In this document: positions 57,371 to 60,393 of the stretch, piece after piece
How positions within the stretch are numbered: the first letter of the stretch is position 1
Layout: each line of letters begins with the position of its first letter
NCBI GenBank assembly: GCA_024998645.1
Contig: JACOEJ010000009.1
Coordinates: forward strand, 1 to 60,393
Length of the DNA stretch: 60,393 nucleotides
Direction of reading: 5' to 3'
From: Nitrospira sp.
GTDB taxonomy: Bacteria; Nitrospirota; Nitrospiria; Nitrospirales; Nitrospiraceae
The notes under the pieces: model-generated
Seen by the model: the letters and a program-made list of their open reading frames with translations, nothing else
Told to the model about the DNA's origin: nothing
Databases searched by the model: none
Made by a program: the position numbers and the translations under genes

Positions 57371-58933
57371 ATGGCCTTAGCAACCAGCGTTCACGACCTC
57401 CGCACCCTGATCCGCTCCTGCCATCCACTGATCGTGATTGAGACGGTGGAGGAAGAGCGCGTGCTGGCCTTGCTGCAATCCGTGGCCGCACAAGAGCGCA
57501 TGCCGCTGTTCGAATGGTCCATCACAAAGGGCCTCACCCGCGCCGACGACGGTCCCACGCTCAGCAAGATGACGGCGACTCCCCTGGCGCTGCTTCAACA
57601 CCTGAACGGGCTGACGGTCGAAGCGGTCTTCTGGCTCAAGGATCTTGCGCCGCATCTACAGGACGCCGCCGTTGCCCGACAACTGCGGGAGGTATCGGCG
57701 GTCTATAATCGCACCAGAGCCACCTGCATCCTCACCGGACATCCTATCGTCCTGCCGCCTGACCTCGAGACCGTTGCCGTCCGCCTTGACCTCCAATTGC
57801 CGGATCGCACCGAACTGCAGTCCATGCTTCACAGCGTCCTTTCCTCGCTCGGGACCAGAACAGCACCTCGTCGTCCACGTGCCACAACCATGGCGCAGAG
57901 CATCCTCGGCTCTCTCACGGAAACCACGCCGGCCGATGCAGGCCTTTCGACTCAGGAACGCGACGCCATCCTTCGCGCGCTGCAGGGACTGACGCTGCAT
58001 CAAGCCAGACAGGTCGTCACGCAATGCGTCGTCGAAGACGGCACGCTGTCCGCCGATGATGTGCAGAAGATTTTGAAACGCAAAGTCCAGGCGATCAAAG
58101 ACGGCGGGCTGCTGGAATACTATCCGCTGGAAGACAACCGGTTTGAGCTGGGCGGATTTACGAATTTGAAGTCCTGGCTGGAGCGCGCGAAGGTCGGATT
58201 CACCGCCGAGGCCAAAGCGCTCAACCTGACACCGCCGCGCGGCATCATGCTGGTCGGTGTGCCGGGCTGCGGAAAATCGCTCGCGGCCAAGGCCATCGCG
58301 CGGGAGTGGCAACTCCCGCTGCTCAAGCTGGATGCCGGCCGGCTGTTCGACAAGTTCGTCGGGGAATCGGAAAAGAATTTCCGCAAGGCGATCGAGACGG
58401 CCGAATCACTCTCGCCCATCGTACTCTGGATCGATGAAATCGAGAAGGCCATGGCAGCAGGCGGCGGGAGCGGCGATGCCGACGCGGGCTTGAGTCGCCG
58501 GCTCTTCGGCGCGTTCCTCACCTGGTTGCAGGAAAAGAAGCAGGAAGTGTTCGTCATCGCGACCGCCAATAATCTCTCGCTGCTGCCGCCGGAACTCCTC
58601 CGCAAAGGCCGGTTCGATGAAATCTTCTTCGTCGATCTGCCGGATGACGGTGAACGAGAGGCCATCTGGAACATTCACCTGGGACTCCGCAAACAGGACA
58701 GCCAGCGGTTCGATCTGGTAAAAATCGTCAGCGCCAGCGACGGCTTCAGCGGCTCGGAGATCGAACAGGCCGTCGTCGCGGCTCTCTATCGCGCGCTTCA
58801 CCAAAGGACGCCGCTCACGACCGATTTACTGATCGAGGAATTGACGCATACCATCCCGCTATCGGTGACACGCCGGGAAGATATCGACCAACTCAGGGAG
58901 ACGGCACAGGGCCGGTTCGTCAATGTCCGCTAA
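57371..58933 (+). CDS. Ycf46-type AAA ATPase
   Basis: This 520-residue ATPase begins with a degenerate non-ATP-binding domain (HPLIVIETVEEERVLALLQS) and has the AAA module in the C-terminal half: Walker A GVPGCGKSLAA, pore region KFVGESEKNFRKA, Walker B IVLWIDEIEKAM, sensor VFVIATANNLSLLPPEL and arginine finger RKGRFDEIFFV. This is the arrangement of Ycf46/CbbX-like AAA proteins. Targets are unknown. It lies 53 bases after the SUMF1 gene and overlaps the next lipoprotein gene by 11 bases, although this product is cytoplasmic. Confidence 0.9.
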   Translation: MALATSVHDLRTLIRSCHPLIVIETVEEERVLALLQSVAAQERMPLFEWSITKGLTRADDGPTLSKMTATPLALLQHLNGLTVEAVFWLKDLAPHLQDAAVARQLREVSAVYNRTRATCILTGHPIVLPPDLETVAVRLDLQLPDRTELQSMLHSVLSSLGTRTAPRRPRATTMAQSILGSLTETTPADAGLSTQERDAILRALQGLTLHQARQVVTQCVVEDGTLSADDVQKILKRKVQAIKDGGLLEYYPLEDNRFELGGFTNLKSWLERAKVGFTAEAKALNLTPPRGIMLVGVPGCGKSLAAKAIAREWQLPLLKLDAGRLFDKFVGESEKNFRKAIETAESLSPIVLWIDEIEKAMAAGGGSGDADAGLSRRLFGAFLTWLQEKKQEVFVIATANNLSLLPPELLRKGRFDEIFFVDLPDDGEREAIWNIHLGLRKQDSQRFDLVKIVSASDGFSGSEIEQAVVAALYRALHQRTPLTTDLLIEELTHTIPLSVTRREDIDQLRETAQGRFVNVR

Positions 58934-59606
58934 GCCGCAACGCCTCGCGCTGATTGGCACCACGGTGGTCATCCTGACTCTCGTCGGCTGCGCCGGCACA
59001 CCGGTGGCACGCGTACCCGCGTCCCGCTTCGAAGTCACGCCGGTCCAGAAATCGCCCTCCGCCACCGCCACCAGAACCGGAATCGTCCACACCGCCACCA
59101 AGCTCCTCGGCGCCAGACTGATCGAGAGCAACGGAAGACGCGTCGCCTATGACTGCGCCGGTGTCACCCGTGCCATCTACCTCGAACATGGCATCGATCT
59201 GTATAACAGCAGCACCACGGATCGACGGGCAAACGGAGTTCGGCTGATTTATAACCACATGCGTCAGCACGGACGGCTCCACCAGGGGCCGATGGTGCAG
59301 CCCGGTGATCTCGTCTTCTTCGACAACACCTGGGACTTCAACGGCGACGGCAGGTTGAATGATCCGCTGACCCACGTCGGCGTGGTCGAGCGGATCGAAT
59401 CAGACGGCACCGTGGTGTTTATCAGCCGCGTCGCGGAAGCCGTCGAACGCTACCGCATGAATCTGGCCCTCCCCCACGTGCACAAGACGGCAGACGGACG
59501 CATCCTGAACGACTACATCCGCCGCAAGCGGCAGACAGATCCGGAAGAGATGGGGCATCTGGCCGGAGAACTGTTTACGTTTTACGGGACCCGCATTTCT
59601 GATTAA
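58923..59606 (+). CDS. NlpC/P60- or CHAP-type lipoprotein
   Basis: This 227-residue lipoprotein has a lipobox (LTLVGCAGT) and a papain-like domain with the probable catalytic Cys in VAYDCAGVTRAIY and His in PLTHVGVVERI, plus GDLVFFDNTWDFNGDGRLND, a Ca-binding-like DxNxDG loop. Such enzymes cut peptidoglycan peptides. ATG at 58923 overlaps the AAA gene stop. Confidence 0.85.
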   Translation: MSAKPQRLALIGTTVVILTLVGCAGTPVARVPASRFEVTPVQKSPSATATRTGIVHTATKLLGARLIESNGRRVAYDCAGVTRAIYLEHGIDLYNSSTTDRRANGVRLIYNHMRQHGRLHQGPMVQPGDLVFFDNTWDFNGDGRLNDPLTHVGVVERIESDGTVVFISRVAEAVERYRMNLALPHVHKTADGRILNDYIRRKRQTDPEEMGHLAGELFTFYGTRISD

Positions 59607-59690
59607 CTCACCCCCTCTGCTCGGGTAAGAACCAGGAAAAATACTCGGCCGGAGAGTAGAGTAACTCGTAGTGAGGGATGCGCGAAGGCA

Positions 59691-60074
59691 ATGAAGCTGC
59701 TACTCAGATCGCTCTCAATCACAATGACATGCCTGGCATTGTCTGCCGTGACCGGCTTGGCCGAGAGTCGCATTATTCAGAATCATGACGGCACCAGCGG
59801 TCGTCTCTCCCACCTCGGCGACAACATCGGCATCTATTCCGATCCGCATGGTAATCAGACCATCGTCACCAAACCAGGGACTGAAAGCCCGATAGGCTTA
59901 CGACCGCACGGCGAGACTGAGAGCGGAAACCGCTCCTCGTTCGGCACTCCCCTGCCGCCGAATAACCTGACACCGGCTCCGGTGCTCCCGTTTAATCCGA
60001 ATCGTGCCTTATCACCTGCCCCTTCTCCAAACGGCCACACCCCGTCCAATGGAGGCGGTCGATTCGGCCGATAA
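59691..60074 (+). CDS. Small secreted Pro/Gly/Asn-rich protein
   Basis: This 127-residue protein has a signal peptide (LLLRSLSITMTCLALSAVTGLA). The mature sequence HLGDNIGIYSDPHGNQTIV is followed by a low-complexity tail (PLPPNNLTPAPVLPFNPN; GGGRFGR). It is probably disordered and exported. The function is unknown. It is co-directional with the NlpC-type gene, 84 bases away. Confidence 0.65.
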   Translation: MKLLLRSLSITMTCLALSAVTGLAESRIIQNHDGTSGRLSHLGDNIGIYSDPHGNQTIVTKPGTESPIGLRPHGETESGNRSSFGTPLPPNNLTPAPVLPFNPNRALSPAPSPNGHTPSNGGGRFGR

Positions 60075-60191
60075 CAAGATTCTGGAACGCTACAGTGTAG
60101 AAAGCGACCTGCCGATAATGTAGCCAGGCCAAGAAAGACATCACGGGGATCGACGGCCTGCAAAATTTAAAAACCCTGGTAGAATTCTCCT

Positions 60192-60393
60192 ATGGCTACT
60201 TCATCGCAGCAGTCCACTATCCAAAAAACCAATCCACTCCGCCAAACCCTGACCGATGTTCGGCATGGGCTGTTGGGGCTCCACAAGGCCCTGATCGTGG
60301 CGGAACAGCTCACGTTCGAGCGGATCTATGGCCGTGTGGATTCGACCGGCCAGTTGCTGCAACTGGTCATGAACGATCCCTGGTTCACCTGGC
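60192..60393 (+). CDS. Conserved hypothetical protein, 5' end (partial)
   Basis: This is a partial gene running off the right edge. The visible 67 residues read MATSSQQSTIQKTNPLRQTL, then DVRHGLLGLHKALIVAEQLTF, and end near LLQLVMNDPWFTW. The segment looks helical and soluble, with no signal peptide. I do not recognise the family, and no firm ribosome-binding site was identified upstream. Confidence 0.6.
   Translation, partial: MATSSQQSTIQKTNPLRQTLTDVRHGLLGLHKALIVAEQLTFERIYGRVDSTGQLLQLVMNDPWFTW

Noticed and set aside
1-60393. CRISPR array, insertion sequence or rRNA genes
   Set aside because: No regularly spaced direct repeats, transposase motifs with terminal repeats, or rRNA sequences were found by eye.

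Overview
The window looks like chromosomal core DNA of a Gram-negative bacterium, most likely a Nitrospira-type member of the Nitrospirota. The Gram-negative call is firm: there is a complete Tol-Pal set, many lipoproteins with lipoboxes, periplasmic c-type cytochromes and a DegP-type protease. The Nitrospira assignment is an inference from overall gene content (giant secreted multicopper oxidase, multihaem cytochrome beside molybdenum-cofactor genes, many secreted repeat proteins). No rRNA or other decisive marker is present.

Layout. (1) 1-9.7 kb, minus strand: a secreted copper-protein locus with a 1613-residue multicopper oxidase (MCO) and two secreted cupredoxin-like proteins. One cupredoxin gene leads an operon with a LolA/DUF4412-like protein and a HEAT-repeat protein. 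The three transcription units have separate candidate promoters, and two end in strong hairpin terminators. (2) 9.9-15.5 kb, plus: a NarL-type histidine kinase and response regulator, a lone receiver, a small zinc-knuckle protein, an APC transporter and a PKD-type secreted protein. (3) 15.5-21.1 kb: an orphan HExxH-type putative peptide hydroxylase, a zinc-ribbon protein, an RqcH/NFACT ribosome-quality-control protein, a receiver with an unusual insertion, a 2OG-Fe(II) oxygenase and a glycine-rich RRM protein. (4) 21.3-29.4 kb, minus: a tight nine-gene run htrA, tatC, mrp, moeA, mobB, a six-haem cytochrome, an ABC ATPase, a small membrane protein with a Cys/His tail, and an ABC permease. It combines Tat export, molybdopterin maturation and periplasmic electron transfer, which would suit assembly of an exported molybdoenzyme. 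(5) 29.5-34.3 kb: a frameshifted pseudogene, a GT2 glycosyltransferase, a lipoprotein with a caspase-fold domain lacking the catalytic dyad, and a small cytochrome c with a good promoter and terminator.

(6) 34.3-48.8 kb, minus: one long co-directional block, xerD, tRNA-Val, tRNA-Asp, tolQ, tolR, tolA/tonB, tolB, pal, two CpoB-like genes, mutL, miaA, mtnP, a pfkB kinase, a PilF-like TPR lipoprotein and a RodZ-like gene. (7) 49.0-60.4 kb, mixed strands: a TPR/periplasmic-binding-protein hybrid, an S2P-type protease, trpS, a PEGA-like lipoprotein, a methyltransferase, a metallo-beta-lactamase-fold hydrolase, and a plus-strand run of coiled-coil lipoprotein, SUMF1-type protein, Ycf46-type AAA ATPase and NlpC/P60-type lipoprotein.

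The items most worth attention are the MCO, whose copper motifs occur in the permuted order seen in MnxG-type manganese oxidases, with its two cupredoxins; the orphan HExxH enzyme; and the pseudo-caspase lipoprotein. No CRISPR array, prophage, insertion sequence or origin was seen. All family assignments were made by eye from motifs and were not checked by database search.
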